Positions 1 through 11,096 of a DNA stretch of 64,000 nucleotides are shown here, piece after piece. The DNA comes from Bolinopsis microptera (taxonomy: Eukaryota; Ctenophora; Tentaculata; Lobata; Bolinopsidae): contig NC_087078.1 of assembly GCF_026151205.1 (NCBI RefSeq), positions 10,736,175-10,800,174 on the forward strand. The letters run 5' to 3'. The notes below the pieces were generated by a model. That model did not search any database. It was not told the DNA's origin and saw only the letters and a list, made by a program, of their open reading frames with translations. Each line of letters begins with the position of its first letter. The stretch's first letter is position 1. Both the position numbers and the translations under genes were made by a program.

Positions 1-242
1 AGTAGGACTAATATTCTGTAAGATGTGACGGGCAAACGCTAGTTTACAAAAAAAAATGCAATATGTAAGTGAGTGCTAAGTTCGGGGTTTCATATTGTGT
101 GAAAACTCCTGCCCATGATCATGATTCCATTCTATAATGCTGGAGTTTAACTTGACATTTTCCTGGGGAAAAATTGAGAATAATCTTGTGAGGATAGGGA
201 CCCAGATATCGTTTCTAACCTAAATAAACTTTAAGAAGGCGT
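1..242. repeat. Flank of the Copia insertion; half of an older dispersed repeat
   Basis: I see no gene here. Bases about 172-242 closely match 7755-7822: both run through GGGACCCAGAT, GTCGTTTCTAAC-like text and AAATAAACTTTAAG. This copy was split by two transposons, so its continuation is found at 5638-5651 and again from 7416. The first 170 bases show nothing recognisable. Confidence 0.6.
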
Positions 243-375
243 TGTTAATCTTATATACCATTTACAGGATGGCAGAAACTCCAGGAGGCTTTGTCTGACT
301 TGATTTGTATTCCTCGTTTGAAGTTTATGTTTCTATCATCCACTAGTGTTACTGTCTCACTTTATTGAATTAAAA
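243..375 (+). repeat. 5' LTR of the Copia element
   Basis: This 133-bp segment recurs at 5505-5637 with a constant offset of 5262 bases and no difference seen by eye. It is short for an LTR but within the range of animal Copia elements. It begins TG but ends in an A-run rather than CA. Confidence 0.9.
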
Positions 376-376
376 G

Positions 377-385
377 TGATAGCAG
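377..385 (+). other. Candidate primer binding site
   Basis: Directly after the 5' LTR lies TGATAGCAG, eight of nine bases matching TGGTAGCAG, the expected complement of the 3' end of initiator methionine tRNA. This is a tentative call based on position and similarity only. Confidence 0.4.
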
Positions 386-388
386 GAA

Positions 389-3300
389 ATGTCGGAAAAT
401 CAAGTGAACAGTAGTGGACCACCTATCCCTAAGTTAGGAGATTCTTATCTTTTGTTCAAGAAAGAAGTGAAATTGTGGTCGGCAACCACATTGATCGAAG
501 AAAAGCGTCAAGCAGGATGTATTGTTTTTATGTTACCTCAGAAGGCTAAGTCTGAGGCAGTGGAAGTTCCACTTGAAGTATTACAAAATGGCAGAACAGA
601 CACAGTAGAAGGTGCTGAAGTAAAGACATCGGGATTAGACTGCCTCCTGGAGGTCCTTGATGGAATTTATCTTGAAGATTTGGCTAAGGAAAAGTTCAAG
701 ACTTATGACATGTTCAGAAAGTTAAGTCGGGAAGGAAGCCAAGATGTCAAGGAGTTTATTTCGTCATTCGAAAAAGTTGTAAAACGAATGGAAGAGCATG
801 ATATTAAGCTTCCACAACCTGTTCTAGCGTATGAATTACTTAGAAGTTGTAATGTTAGTGATTACAAGTATTCTGTTGCCATTACTATGTGTGGCGACTT
901 AACATACACTAACATGAAAGAAACGATAAAGAAGATCACAACTATGAAAGATCCAGAAAGTTCACACCAGAGAATGATTGGTGTAGTTAAAGAAGACTCT
1001 ACATTTTATACTGGTAACTCCTGTATTGAAAATCAGTTTAATATGTATGATGAATACGAAAATGAAAATGAAGTACTGAATGCTCAGGAAATGGAGCAGC
1101 ATGCATATTACAGCCAAGGAAGAAGTGGCTATTCGGGAAGAGGATACCGGGGATATGGCTTTAGAAGAGGAAATGGTAGAGGAGCCAGAGGATACCGACA
1201 ACAGAATCAACAGCAGGAAAGTCAACATCAGGTAGCTGCGGGTGTCAGAAGTGACAGAAAAATGAACCCAACCGACAAATATGGGCGGCATTTTACTTGT
1301 AATGTTTGCAAGTCGATTTACCACTTTTCTAGAGATTGTCCAGAACGCCGCAGAATAAACAAAAGTGGAAATCAGGTAACGAGTGAGAATGTAAATCTCT
1401 TTATGAATGCTCCTGCCCAAGAAGAGAACTCAAATGTTATGGACCAATTTACCAGTGACAACTTTGGGTTAGCAGTTCTTGACAGTGGATGCAACAAAAC
1501 GGTTTGTGGAAAGGAATGGTTGAAAGTCTATCTTCAGTCGCTGTCTCCAGAAGATTTCATTAAGGTGTGCTATGAAGAGAAACATGTATCGTTTAAATTT
1601 GGAGATAATGCACCATCAAAGTCAAGGACATGCTGCACATTCCCAGCCGTTGTATGTGACAAACAGGTGAACATTGTGGCACAAGTTGTTGATGATCAGA
1701 TTCCATTACTGATTAGCAAACAGTCAATGAAAGATGCTAGAATGGTATTGGACTTTGGAGATGACACAGTGAAGGCTTTTGGTGTAAAGCAGAAAATCAT
1801 CTTCAATGAATCAGGACACTGTAGCATCCCTCTGAGCAAGAATACTATCCATCAACAAGTCTGCTTATGTAAATCAGGAGAGGAAATTGTAAACCTGACC
1901 ATGGAAAGTACTGACAAAAGAAAGATAGCGATTAAGCTACATAAGCAATTCGCCCATCCCCCACCTGAAAAGTTAAAGTCACTCTTAAGAACAGCAGGAC
2001 AGCTTACCAAGGAAATTGCTCGAGAGATTGACACAGTATCGTCTAACTGTGATGTGTGCAAGAGATACAAGCGACCGAATAATCGTCCAGTAGTCTGTAT
2101 GCCTTTAGCCAAAGACTTCAATGATACCGTTGCCATGGATATTAAGGTGTACGACAAGAATAAAAACATTTACATCCAGCACATGATTGACCATAAAACC
2201 AGATTCTCTGCTGCAAAAGTTATCAGGTCAAAAGACAAGGAAACCATTGTGGAAAGTGTCTTTACACACTGGATCAACACTTTTGGACCACCGAAGAAGT
2301 TCATGAGTGACAATGGAGGGGAATATGTTAACAAAAGTTTTGTTGACCTCTGTGAGAAATTCAACGTTCATATCATCACTACTGGAGCTGAAGCACCTTG
2401 GAGCAATGCCCTTGTAGAACGGCACCATGCCCTTTTGTCTAACAGTATGATAAAGATCATGGAAGATACTAAATGCTCAGTTGAAGTTGCTTTAGCATGG
2501 GCCTGTCATGCCAAGAACACTTTGGCAAATGTAAATGGTTTCTCGCCATATCAGTTAATCTTTGGCAAAAATCCATCTCTCACTTCTATTGATGATCCCT
2601 ATGCTAGTCCAACGATTGTTGAAGATGAGAGTCCAAGTGAAACTGTTGCCAAGAACATCTCTGCCATCTACAGTGCTCGAAAAAGAATGATGGAAAGCGA
2701 AGCTAGTGAGATGATCAGACGAGCCATTAGATCAAAAACTAGAGAAGTGTACACTGATGAGATACAGTCGGGTGATATGGTATACTACAAAAGAAATGAT
2801 GATAAGCGATGGCGAGGACCAGGAACAGTTATAGGTGTGGACAAGAAAGTTGTAGTTGTAAGACATGGTGGGTATATTGTTCGATGCCACCGGATTCATG
2901 TTGTCAATGTAAATGAACTGTACTCAAAAGATGTTTCCGAAGTAAGTGGGACCGATCCACCAGATGAGCCTAATCCCACTGTTGAAGAATTTTACAATGC
3001 AACTCAAATGCTGAAAAATGATGTTCTGTTGAACGCTTTCGATATTGCTCCTGCTGAAGAGGATGATAATAATACTGTAAGCACAGATAATATACCACAA
3101 AGCAACGAAACTAATGTAGAGGAATCAATGTCTACAAAGGAGCAGAAGTTCTGCAAAGCTAAGTCAAAGTATGAGAAGAAGAAGGTCAGTATCGAAGTGT
3201 TAAACACTGACCCCTATAAGTCACAGAAGACTGACGAAATCGAAAAATGGAAGCAAAACAATGTGTATGAAGAGGTTGAGGCTCACGAAGTAGATGATCA

Positions 3301-4681
3301 GTTTGTCCCCATTTCGACAAGGTGGGTCACAAATGACAATGGTCATAAGAAAAAGGCCCGTTTGGTAGCTCGAGGTTTTGAGGAAATTCCTCTTGATAGT
3401 ACCGAAAGAGTCAGTCCTACTTGTCGAAAAGAATCTCTAAGACTTCTATTCACAGTAGCAGCATCAATGAAGTGGCCTATTCATTCTCTTGATATAACCT
3501 CAGCATTTCTACAAGGTAAACCAATTGAGCGACTAGTTTATCTTACCCCTCCAAAGGAATGCTATAAACCAGGAATACTGTGGAAGCTGAACAAATGTGT
3601 TTATGGACTGTCAGATGCTGCAAAGATGTGGTACAGAAATGTAAAAGACCACAGTGAACAAGCTGGTTTAAGGAAATGTTTATATGATGATGCTCTGTTC
3701 TTTTCAAGAGTTGACAAAGAAGATCTTGCAGGAATAATGACTGTACATGTAGATGACTTCATCTATGCAGGGACCAAAGGTTTTGAGTCTAATATTCACA
3801 AAGATGTGCTGCATGGATTTGAGATTAAGTCACAGGAAGCATCGCGATTCACATATCTTGGACTTGAGGTGGAACAAGATCCAATCTCATATGAAATCAC
3901 TGTTGGACAGTCAGATTATATCAGTGCTTTAAAGACCATAGGACTATCAAGTAACAGAAGAAGCCAGAAAACACATGCTCTGACTCACGAAGAGTATGTA
4001 CAGTACAGATCAGGTGTTGGACAACTTATCTGGTTATCTGTCCAAACCAGACCAGATATTTCGTTTGATGCTTGTCAGTTGAGCAATAATCTGAAAGATC
4101 CCAACGTCTCAGACATAATGCTTCACAACAAGATAGTCAAAAAGCTTAAAACTGATGAAGATGCCCCACTGACCTTCAGAGAACTGCCTAACATAAAGAA
4201 TGGAGTAAGACTACTTACATACAGTGATGCATCGTTTGGAAATCTTAGTAACAATGGTAGTCAGTGTGGGTATCTGATACTTATTTCGGATAAAGATGGT
4301 AGAGTCAAAAACCCTGTCTGTTGGAAATCTGTAAAGTTGGACAGAGTCTGTTACAGTACTTTAGCCGCTGAAAGCCTTGCACTCCTGAAAGCGGCTGATC
4401 ACACCATTTTTATTCAGCAAACACTACAACAAATACTGGGAGATTCTTTAAATGTGACCATAGACTGTTTTATTGACAATAAAGGACTTCTAGAGCTTGT
4501 ACAGAAGACAAAGGACCCCATTGAAAAAAGACTGATAGTTACCATGGCATCACTAAGGGAAATGGTTGAGAAGGGTGAAATAACTGTTAACTTTATGCCC
4601 TCAAGGACGATGCCTGCTGATGTTTTGACTAAGAGAGGGCCTAGTTCTCAAAGTCTGCGTATGTGTTTTGAGAGGGACTAG
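389..4681 (+). CDS. Copia Gag-Pol polyprotein (1,430 aa), intact
   Basis: A single uninterrupted frame encodes the whole Copia polyprotein in the diagnostic order gag, protease, integrase, reverse transcriptase, RNase H. Gag ends with a CX2CX4HX4C zinc knuckle starting at Cys304, after an R/G/Y/Q-rich stretch. The aspartic protease motif DSG is at 365-367. An HHCC zinc-binding region (HKQFAH, CDVCKRY) precedes the integrase core, whose DDE residues are Asp584, Asp641 and Glu677 with the classic 35-residue gap. The reverse transcriptase has the Copia-type VDDF active site (Asp1122, Asp1123), and RNase H has a YSDAS motif with Asp1280. The protein would copy element RNA into DNA and integrate it. 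The ATG at 389 is 13 bases past the 5' LTR. No stop or frameshift is present, so it could be functional. Confidence 0.96.
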   Translation: MSENQVNSSGPPIPKLGDSYLLFKKEVKLWSATTLIEEKRQAGCIVFMLPQKAKSEAVEVPLEVLQNGRTDTVEGAEVKTSGLDCLLEVLDGIYLEDLAKEKFKTYDMFRKLSREGSQDVKEFISSFEKVVKRMEEHDIKLPQPVLAYELLRSCNVSDYKYSVAITMCGDLTYTNMKETIKKITTMKDPESSHQRMIGVVKEDSTFYTGNSCIENQFNMYDEYENENEVLNAQEMEQHAYYSQGRSGYSGRGYRGYGFRRGNGRGARGYRQQNQQQESQHQVAAGVRSDRKMNPTDKYGRHFTCNVCKSIYHFSRDCPERRRINKSGNQVTSENVNLFMNAPAQEENSNVMDQFTSDNFGLAVLDSGCNKTVCGKEWLKVYLQSLSPEDFIKVCYEEKHVSFKFGDNAPSKSRTCCTFPAVVCDKQVNIVAQVVDDQIPLLISKQSMKDARMVLDFGDDTVKAFGVKQKIIFNESGHCSIPLSKNTIHQQVCLCKSGEEIVNLTMESTDKRKIAIKLHKQFAHPPPEKLKSLLRTAGQLTKEIAREIDTVSSNCDVCKRYKRPNNRPVVCMPLAKDFNDTVAMDIKVYDKNKNIYIQHMIDHKTRFSAAKVIRSKDKETIVESVFTHWINTFGPPKKFMSDNGGEYVNKSFVDLCEKFNVHIITTGAEAPWSNALVERHHALLSNSMIKIMEDTKCSVEVALAWACHAKNTLANVNGFSPYQLIFGKNPSLTSIDDPYASPTIVEDESPSETVAKNISAIYSARKRMMESEASEMIRRAIRSKTREVYTDEIQSGDMVYYKRNDDKRWRGPGTVIGVDKKVVVVRHGGYIVRCHRIHVVNVNELYSKDVSEVSGTDPPDEPNPTVEEFYNATQMLKNDVLLNAFDIAPAEEDDNNTVSTDNIPQSNETNVEESMSTKEQKFCKAKSKYEKKKVSIEVLNTDPYKSQKTDEIEKWKQNNVYEEVEAHEVDDQFVPISTRWVTNDNGHKKKARLVARGFEEIPLDSTERVSPTCRKESLRLLFTVAASMKWPIHSLDITSAFLQGKPIERLVYLTPPKECYKPGILWKLNKCVYGLSDAAKMWYRNVKDHSEQAGLRKCLYDDALFFSRVDKEDLAGIMTVHVDDFIYAGTKGFESNIHKDVLHGFEIKSQEASRFTYLGLEVEQDPISYEITVGQSDYISALKTIGLSSNRRSQKTHALTHEEYVQYRSGVGQLIWLSVQTRPDISFDACQLSNNLKDPNVSDIMLHNKIVKKLKTDEDAPLTFRELPNIKNGVRLLTYSDASFGNLSNNGSQCGYLILISDKDGRVKNPVCWKSVKLDRVCYSTLAAESLALLKAADHTIFIQQTLQQILGDSLNVTIDCFIDNKGLLELVQKTKDPIEKRLIVTMASLREMVEKGEITVNFMPSRTMPADVLTKRGPSSQSLRMCFERD

Positions 4682-4904
4682 TATTTTTAAAGAATGAACA
4701 TCGAATTTATTTTTTATTTATGGATTTATCATTTATATTTTTAGCTTTTTCATACATTTTAATGTCATTTTTGTTTTGAGTCAGAATCTTTATTTTTTAC
4801 TTTTGCAGATTAGTTTTTAAAATCAGTGCGTGTGAGTTTCATGGGATTTTTAAAGTGCAAACTAAGTTATTTGATTAGTTTTGCTATGTTTATAAAAATG
4901 TTTA

Positions 4905-4956
<52 letters not shown>

Positions 4957-5083
4957 ATAATAATAATAATAATTTAAAGACCGAAGTCCCGGCCAATAGC
5001 CTGGTTCCCCTGGGTTGTTGTAAAATGATAATATATAAATCCGAAGTCCCGGTCAGTAACCTGAACTGTGTTTAGGATAACTG

Positions 5084-5115
<32 letters not shown>

Positions 5116-5504
5116 AAAAGGGGATATATATTAGTCAGTTGAGACACCTGTTTAACCTCCCTCTGAAGTCCTCCTTTATGAGGCAGCCTTTTAGCCTGCA
5201 TAACTCTTTGTGAAGCTGGTATTGATTTGTTTGTTTTGGTTCATTACCACTGGCTTTTAAGTTAGTTGAGAGGATTGCATAATCTATCCTCATATCACAC
5301 CCATCTCATTTAATCATCATTCACATATGGCCATTTATACACAGAAGAAAGAAGATTTATAAAGATCTACAGAAGAAGCATTTCTAAACAGCTGCCAACG
5401 CCTAACGAATAAGTTCTCCTGCTACATGTTCTGGTATCCGTGAAGATCGCCTAATAAAGCCGGATACCGTGAAGAAACAGAAAGAAAAACTAAAAGAGGA
5501 CTGA
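4682..5504 (+). repeat. Copia 3' untranslated region with two internal poly(A) tracts
   Basis: Between the end of pol and the 3' LTR are a 47-base A run (4908-4954), a TAA microsatellite (4955-4973), two 23-bp near-copies of CCGAAGTCCCGG-type sequence exactly 60 bp apart (4981-5003, 5041-5063), and a second A run of 30 (5084-5113). Internal A tails suggest that one or two short retroposed sequences landed in the element or were carried with it. The purine-rich AACTAAAAGAGGA just before 5501 is a possible polypurine tract. Confidence 0.5.
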
Positions 5505-5637
5505 TGTTAATCTTATATACCATTTACAGGATGGCAGAAACTCCAGGAGGCTTTGTCTGACTTGATTTGTATTCCTCGTTTGAAGTTTATGTTTCTATCA
5601 TCCACTAGTGTTACTGTCTCACTTTATTGAATTAAAA
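5505..5637 (+). repeat. 3' LTR of the Copia element
   Basis: Second copy of the 133-bp terminal repeat. It is followed immediately by the target duplication GGCGT (5638-5642). Confidence 0.9.
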
Positions 5638-5651
5638 GGCGTCTCATCTTA

Positions 5652-7415
5652 GGGGTGATGCAACGACCATTAATGACCATTAATGACCATTAATGACCAT
5701 TAATGACAATGTCAGTTTTGCCAAAATTTCAAATACTGACATTAATGGTCATGTTTTTTTCCGCACTTCCTGGAACAAGAAGGACGGACACGAGGACCAC
5801 TTAGAACCTACCTAAAGTTAACTAACAATAAGTAGACGGTACTTTACGTCTTGGAAGGGGATGAAAAGTTAATTTTACAACTTTCTCAAACACTGATATT
5901 ACCACATATTACAACTAACCCAATTATACCATAACAATTAATGAAGATCGCTATTTGAGCCCTATTTAAGAAAGAGAATTATACCAATGATAACATCAAG
6001 CATCAAGGTACCGAGCAAGATTTAATTCCGATGAATGTTCTCCCAATCTAAACTTATTATTTAACCATCCTGGGTCTTCACCCAACACTGGGACATATCA
6101 TGCTCAATACAGATCGCCACCGCAGGTCTTCTCTCTCCCGATCGAGCATTTCCTTTTCTTTGTGATGCTTTAGATGTCTTAACAGATATAGAAAGCACTT
6201 TGCCCTGCACAACCGTGCGCTTTCTTTTTTCATCCTTGCCTGTTATGAGTATACCAGTTATTGTTCCACCAACTTGCACCTCTTGAGCGTTGCATAGCTC
6301 TGGTTCTGCTAAACCTTTACAGACTGGGCCCAATACTTGTATCCAAGGCAAGACCAAAAAATCTTTTCCTTCGGCTTTTCGCACCATAGTTGGTCTTGCC
6401 TTGGTTATAATATTTGGTCACGGCAGACCGATAGTCTATCTCCTTCCCCCGAATTCTGACCTTAGTGGAGCTATCAACCAGCTCTTCGTCCTCATAATCA
6501 GAAAAATTGTCTTCACTCTCATGGTCTGATTCATCATCTGATTGTTGTTCACTACCATATGAGAGTGGAAATTGGAGACTCCGCCGTCTTTCAGAAATAA
6601 CATTTCCATTATCACCTGAAAGATACGAACTTCCATAACTAGAAGAGGAAACAAAGAGTTCCTCTCCAATCTTGGATCCTCTTTTTAAGCTTTGGATAAG
6701 GTTACTCATCTTGACCGAACCTCCAAAATCAACAGCAATCTTTTTCTCTGGATGTTTGCTTCACTCAGAACGAAAGAGTGTCTTCCCCCGGGTATGAGCG
6801 GTTTTATGAACACTTGTACCACATTCAACATCAAGCGTATTCTCCACCTCTAATAGTCGGTTGTAACGACCCATGGCTTCAGGGACTCTTGTAGAGTCGA
6901 TTTGTGTGCGTCTACCGGAGTGCCGTCCAACCCTGATTCGAGCGAAGAGTTGTTCATTATGATCAGACGATAAAAACCACGGTTCTACTGGTAAATAAAT
7001 AAATAAATAAATAAAGTCAATTTTTACAGCACAGCAATATATATCTAAATATCTGGTGCTTTGGGGTGATTACAAATCAAGTCGACAAAATACAAGACAA
7101 GTCCGTTAGCTGCGGTTATTTAAGTCTAAAAAGCCCCACTTTCTGGGGTCCTTTGGGACTTCAAAAAAGTGATCCGAAAAAAAAGTGATCCGAAAAAATA
7201 GGGAACCATACACGTACAAAAAAGTACGAAACAAGATTTCTCCCCTCAATTAGTCAAGGCTACTGCCAGATATTTCAAAATTTGAGATATCTTATGACCA
7301 TTAATGACCATTAATGACCATTAATGACCATTAATGACCATTAATGACCATTAATGACAATGTCTGTTTCGGAAAAATCTCAAATACTGACATTAATGGT
7401 CGTTGCATCACCCCC
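5652..7415. mobile_element. TIR DNA transposon (1,764 bp) with 9-bp target duplication
   Basis: The left end reads GGGGTGATGCAACGACC and the right end is its reverse complement; the inverted match runs about 24 bp, through CATTAATG. The flanks repeat CTCATCTTA at 5643-5651 and 7416-7424. A 9-bp duplication fits Mutator-like (or Merlin-like) transposases. Just inside each end, a 10-bp unit (GACCATTAAT) is repeated in tandem in the same direction, about four times on the left and six on the right. Each end closes with CTGACATTAATGGTC, so each end can also fold on itself. No transposase was recognised. Confidence 0.82.
6061..6709 (-). pseudogene. Broken coding remnant inside the TIR element, unknown product
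   Basis: Two overlapping minus-strand frames, 6709-6317 (130 codons) and 6387-6061 (108 codons), look like one coding region shifted in frame near 6317-6387. The first part is rich in Ser, Asp and Glu (an acidic stretch around residues 55-80) followed by a basic SRRKR motif. The second is rich in Lys, Gly and Val. I recognise no transposase domain or catalytic motif. It may be the cargo or degraded protein of the surrounding element, or a chance pair of frames. Confidence 0.3.
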
Positions 7416-8370
7416 CTCATCTTATCGGTAGCCGCACATCCTTACTCTGTTTCTGAACTGGATTTCTTTGGGCTTCCGGACGGCCAGACCGAGTAATACC
7501 ATCCCATCCTTCTAGATTATTATTATTAAATCTAAAATAGCTAATAGAGTTCATCACAAGTAGCACCCATCTTGAAGACACACCCCGTTGGCAAACAAAC
7601 TTCGGATATAATCTTACATGCTCCCTATACTAAGGAATCCCTGGTTTATGGTCCTTCTAATCGTCACCAGCAATTTCACTAGGTCACCAGTCCTTTCACT
7701 GAAGTCATCAGATTTGACTTAGATCAACGATATAGTTGTGGAAAGCAACAAGAAAATTGAATAAAATTGTGCGAGGGTAGGGACCCAGATGTCGTTTCTA
7801 ACCCAAATAAACTTTAAGGAGGCTTCTCATCAGTAGCCGCACCTCCTTAAACGGTGTTACAATGCAAGGGTCCTGGAAGTAGATAGGAAGTAGATAAGAG
7901 AAAGGAAGCATCACGTTAGTTTTCTCGACGTCTGGTGGAATGGGTGGTGAAATAATAATAATAATTCTATACTGTTACATAATTTAAAAATTATGGCCCC
8001 TTATTGTGGGCAGAGTATGTGTCTTTGTTTATGTGTCGTGATTTAAAAATCATCTGAGTGACTGCATTAGAATAATTTAAGGTGAGTACCATAAAAACGT
8101 TAAAACAAAAGGAGTAAAAACTAGAACATACTAGTATCAATACCAACATTAGAACAAAATACAGTCACCTAATTCTCTTCTCCTACGGTTGAGTATAGAG
8201 GAACCGTTTTTGGCGTGTATTAGGGACTTAGACCATTACAAATACTCTGCTGTAAGCTTGCAAGGCATGTGGACTAAGTGGGTCGAGAGTACTCGACTTG
8301 GAAGTGGGTGATGAGAATTCTCAACTAAACTCGAAGATAATGACGTCCAGAAGATGAGGCAGTAGATGGA
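7416..8370. repeat. Intergenic DNA with second copy of the flank repeat
   Basis: Bases 7755-7849 repeat the interrupted copy found at 172-242, 5638-5651 and 7425-7444, ending in TAGCCGCACCTCCTTA-like sequence. The rest shows no gene, only AT-rich text and short ATA runs. Confidence 0.6.
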
Positions 8371-8629
8371 GTAGCTTAGAGGAATAGTAGAGGCTGAAAG
8401 ACTAGTTAAGAAGCTGGCTAGTAAGATGGAATACCACTCAGGGCAGAGGTACTCAGATGCTGTGGGATACATCAGGAAGCGCCTTCGTTTCGAAGTCTTA
8501 AGAACGACGGTAATTTCTCTCCGGGGAGACAGAGGGGCGAGAAAGAACTTTGTCAATATAGACAGTTTAGATTTGAACTTGGAGCCGCAAGGCCGGCCAA
8601 GGGTGATTTTCAAAATATTGAGTTTTTGA
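8371..8629 (+). pseudogene. Probable C-terminal remnant of a retrotransposon ORF
   Basis: The frame ending at 8629 reads, after an upstream stop, through LVKKLASKM, EYHSGQRYSDAVGYIR and RLRFEVLRTTVISLRG. The basic, Arg/Leu-rich pattern resembles the end of reverse-transcriptase ORFs of non-LTR or related retroelements that I have seen in invertebrates. Nothing upstream extends it, so it is a 5'-truncated relic at most. The match is from memory of the pattern, not from a search. Confidence 0.35.
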
Positions 8630-9768
8630 AGGGTTATTATTTATATATAATAGGGTCATTGTGACATTATGTGTATACTATTTGAAACATTTTAAATTTT
8701 TTTAAACTCAATTATAGTAGCTGCTATTTGTGCACTTTAGTATCCTTCTTTTTTAAAATATTTAAAAATATTTTTAAAAAATATTCTGCACTTGGTTTAC
8801 CTCGCTTGCTGTTAACTGTTGTAACAGATTTGCGAGAATCTCGAAAATAAAAAAGCACCGGGCTGCGTACAAGGCCGGATCGAAGTTTATGCCAGGTAAC
8901 ACTTCATATAATAAGCAATACGATTTAATTTAATCGTATCATGTGCATACTGGATAAGTAAAGACTTGTCATACGTGGTATGACCCGCCGCGCACGAGTG
9001 CGCGGCTCCCCTGTATCTTAGAAACTCTACAGGGGTAGTGAAACGACCGTGGGGTCACAACGTGATACAAGTAAAGACATGTGTGTGAATGTATAGCGAT
9101 TTCAGATTTCGGATTATTAACTATTAACTATTAACAATTATTAACAACACCTAGCTGTTTTAGAGCGATACACTGGGCCGAGCCGCGCATAAAATAAAGT
9201 ATCTTTTCGTAAACTCGTACATTGTAGATTGCTTTGCTCTATCCAGAGCCCTTGCGCTTGCAGTGGCGCGCGTCCGGCGGTAAACTTTACTTATACATTA
9301 TAGTTGTAGCGCGATGCACTACTGGGCCGCGCCGCGCATCTTCTCGTATGCAGATCGGCGAGATGCGAAGGATTGAAATCGTGAATCAAACATTATAGTT
9401 AAAATTTTAAATCTTTACTTGTGAAACAAGCGCGCCCGCAGTGGCGCAAAAGCACATGATGGTCAGGTGAACATTGTAGCAGAAAATTAACATTATTATG
9501 TATTCACAATAAAATTAAATTGGAGAGCAGAGTTAATTGAAAACGATTAGTTAAATTGTACATAAATTCAAATCTGCAACGGTCCGACCCCCAAAATATT
9601 CTTTAAAAACTACGAGCATGCTAAATCATAAATCACTCTAAAGTCACTCTTCGAGATTGTTTTAAAAGTAAAGGGTCCCCCGACGCGGTTGTAACCAACT
9701 TCAATCGATGTATTTTCGGACGCTGATTCCGAATCACCCCCACGACATAAGGTTAAAATGCTCCCCTG

Positions 9769-10499
9769 TTACCTGGGGACCCCAAGCTATTATGTTCATT
9801 AACTAATAGAGATTAGGCGGAATGACAGGCTGAGTGCGGCCCAGTAACAACAATGCTGAACCATTATCAGAAATGGTGGCCCGTGGCCGTAGTCGGTGGA
9901 AAATGTTACAACATATTTTGCGGGGTCCTGTTGACGTGACGGACCAACCTTTTCTTTATTCATTTTTACTATGTTAATTATACACTTGACTTATACCAGG
10001 AAGAAAACTCCAAATCAACCAACTTATTATCGTTGATTCACGATGTCAATCCTTTGCATCTCGCCGATCTGCATACGTGGTTGCAATAAGATGCGCGGCG
10101 CGGCCCAGTAGTGCCCAGGAAACCTTACCTGGGGACCCCAGGCTATTATGTTCATTAACATAGAGATTAGGCGGAATAGAGATTAGGCGGAATGACAGGC
10201 TGAGCGCGGCCCAGTAACAACAATGCTGAACCATTATCAGAAATGGTGGCCCGTGGCCGTAGTCGGTGGAAAATGTTACAACATATTTTGCGGGGTCCTG
10301 TTGACGTGACGGACCAACCTTTTCTTTATTCATTTTTACTATGTTAATTATACACTGGACTTATACTAGGAAGAAAACTCCAAATCAACCAACTTATTAT
10401 CGTTGATTCACGATGTCAATCCTTCGCATCTCGCCGATCTGCATACGTGGTTGCAATAAGATGCGCGGCGCGGCCCAGTAGTGCCCCAGGAAACCTTAC
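9769..10499. repeat. Tandem duplication of a ~356-bp segment
   Basis: Copy 1 (9769-10124) begins TTACCTGGGGACC and copy 2 (10125-10499) repeats it nearly base for base. The second copy has an extra AGAGATTAGGCGGAAT. A third, shorter relative lies far away at 30348-30432, inside an intron of the giant gene, so the family is dispersed. Confidence 0.85.
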
Positions 10500-11096
10500 T
10501 GGTAGGGGCCTAACTTCGAAAATAAAAGAAATAGAAACGTCTAGTTTACAACAAAATGTTCGCCTTGTAAAAATAACGTTACCTCCCCAGGAAGAAAATT
10601 AGGGACATTATAGATTTTGAATTATCGCGAAAAGTCTTATTTTGGGCCTTATAAAAGTGCGTAGCTGATCGTGCATAATATCATTATTGATTATATGTAA
10701 ATGAAATGAATTTTATTTTTAACATGTATTTATATCTTCGTCATTTAGCTTCAAGCGTATGACAAGATTTTCATTGTATCAACTGTATCGTAAAAACTCT
10801 ACAGTGAAACTATAATGCAACAACAATGTTGTATCACGTTGTCATACGTTGTATGACCCGCCGCGCACGAGTGCGCGGCTACAACGTATAAAAACAACAA
10901 TGGTAGTAGAAGCTTTTACGGGCATTTTCTGCTTGATACGCTAGTGACTTCAAACTCATTTTTCTAGACTCCTGGGGAGGAAACGTTATTTTTACATGAA
11001 GGCGATCATTTTGCTAAAAACCGGAATTCGCTATACCAAAAAATCTTACTGGCCAGGGCCTAACTTCAAAAGTAAAAAAGATATCGACTTCCGGGA

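Larger units (their letters stand above)
243..5637 (+). mobile_element. Complete Ty1/Copia LTR retrotransposon (5,395 bp)
   Basis: Two identical-looking 133-bp direct repeats bound one long gag-pol reading frame. The repeats start with TGTTAATC and end in GAATTAAAA. The element is flanked by a perfect 5-bp target duplication, GGCGT, at 238-242 and 5638-5642, which is the length expected for Copia elements. LTR identity, the open reading frame and the exact duplication together indicate a recent insertion that may still be able to move. It lies inside an older dispersed repeat and directly next to a second transposon at 5652. Confidence 0.93.

Noticed and set aside
4974-5201. Minus-strand frame with a Phe run
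   Set aside because: The Phe run is just the poly(A) tract read backwards.
6290-6529. Plus-strand frame inside the TIR element
   Set aside because: No coding character; opposite the more convincing minus-strand remnant.
8236-8613. Minus-strand frame of 125 codons
   Set aside because: It is opposite the frame that resembles a retroelement C-terminus and has no motif of its own.
10046-10333. Minus-strand frame of 95 codons
   Set aside because: It spans the junction of a tandem duplication of non-coding repeat.
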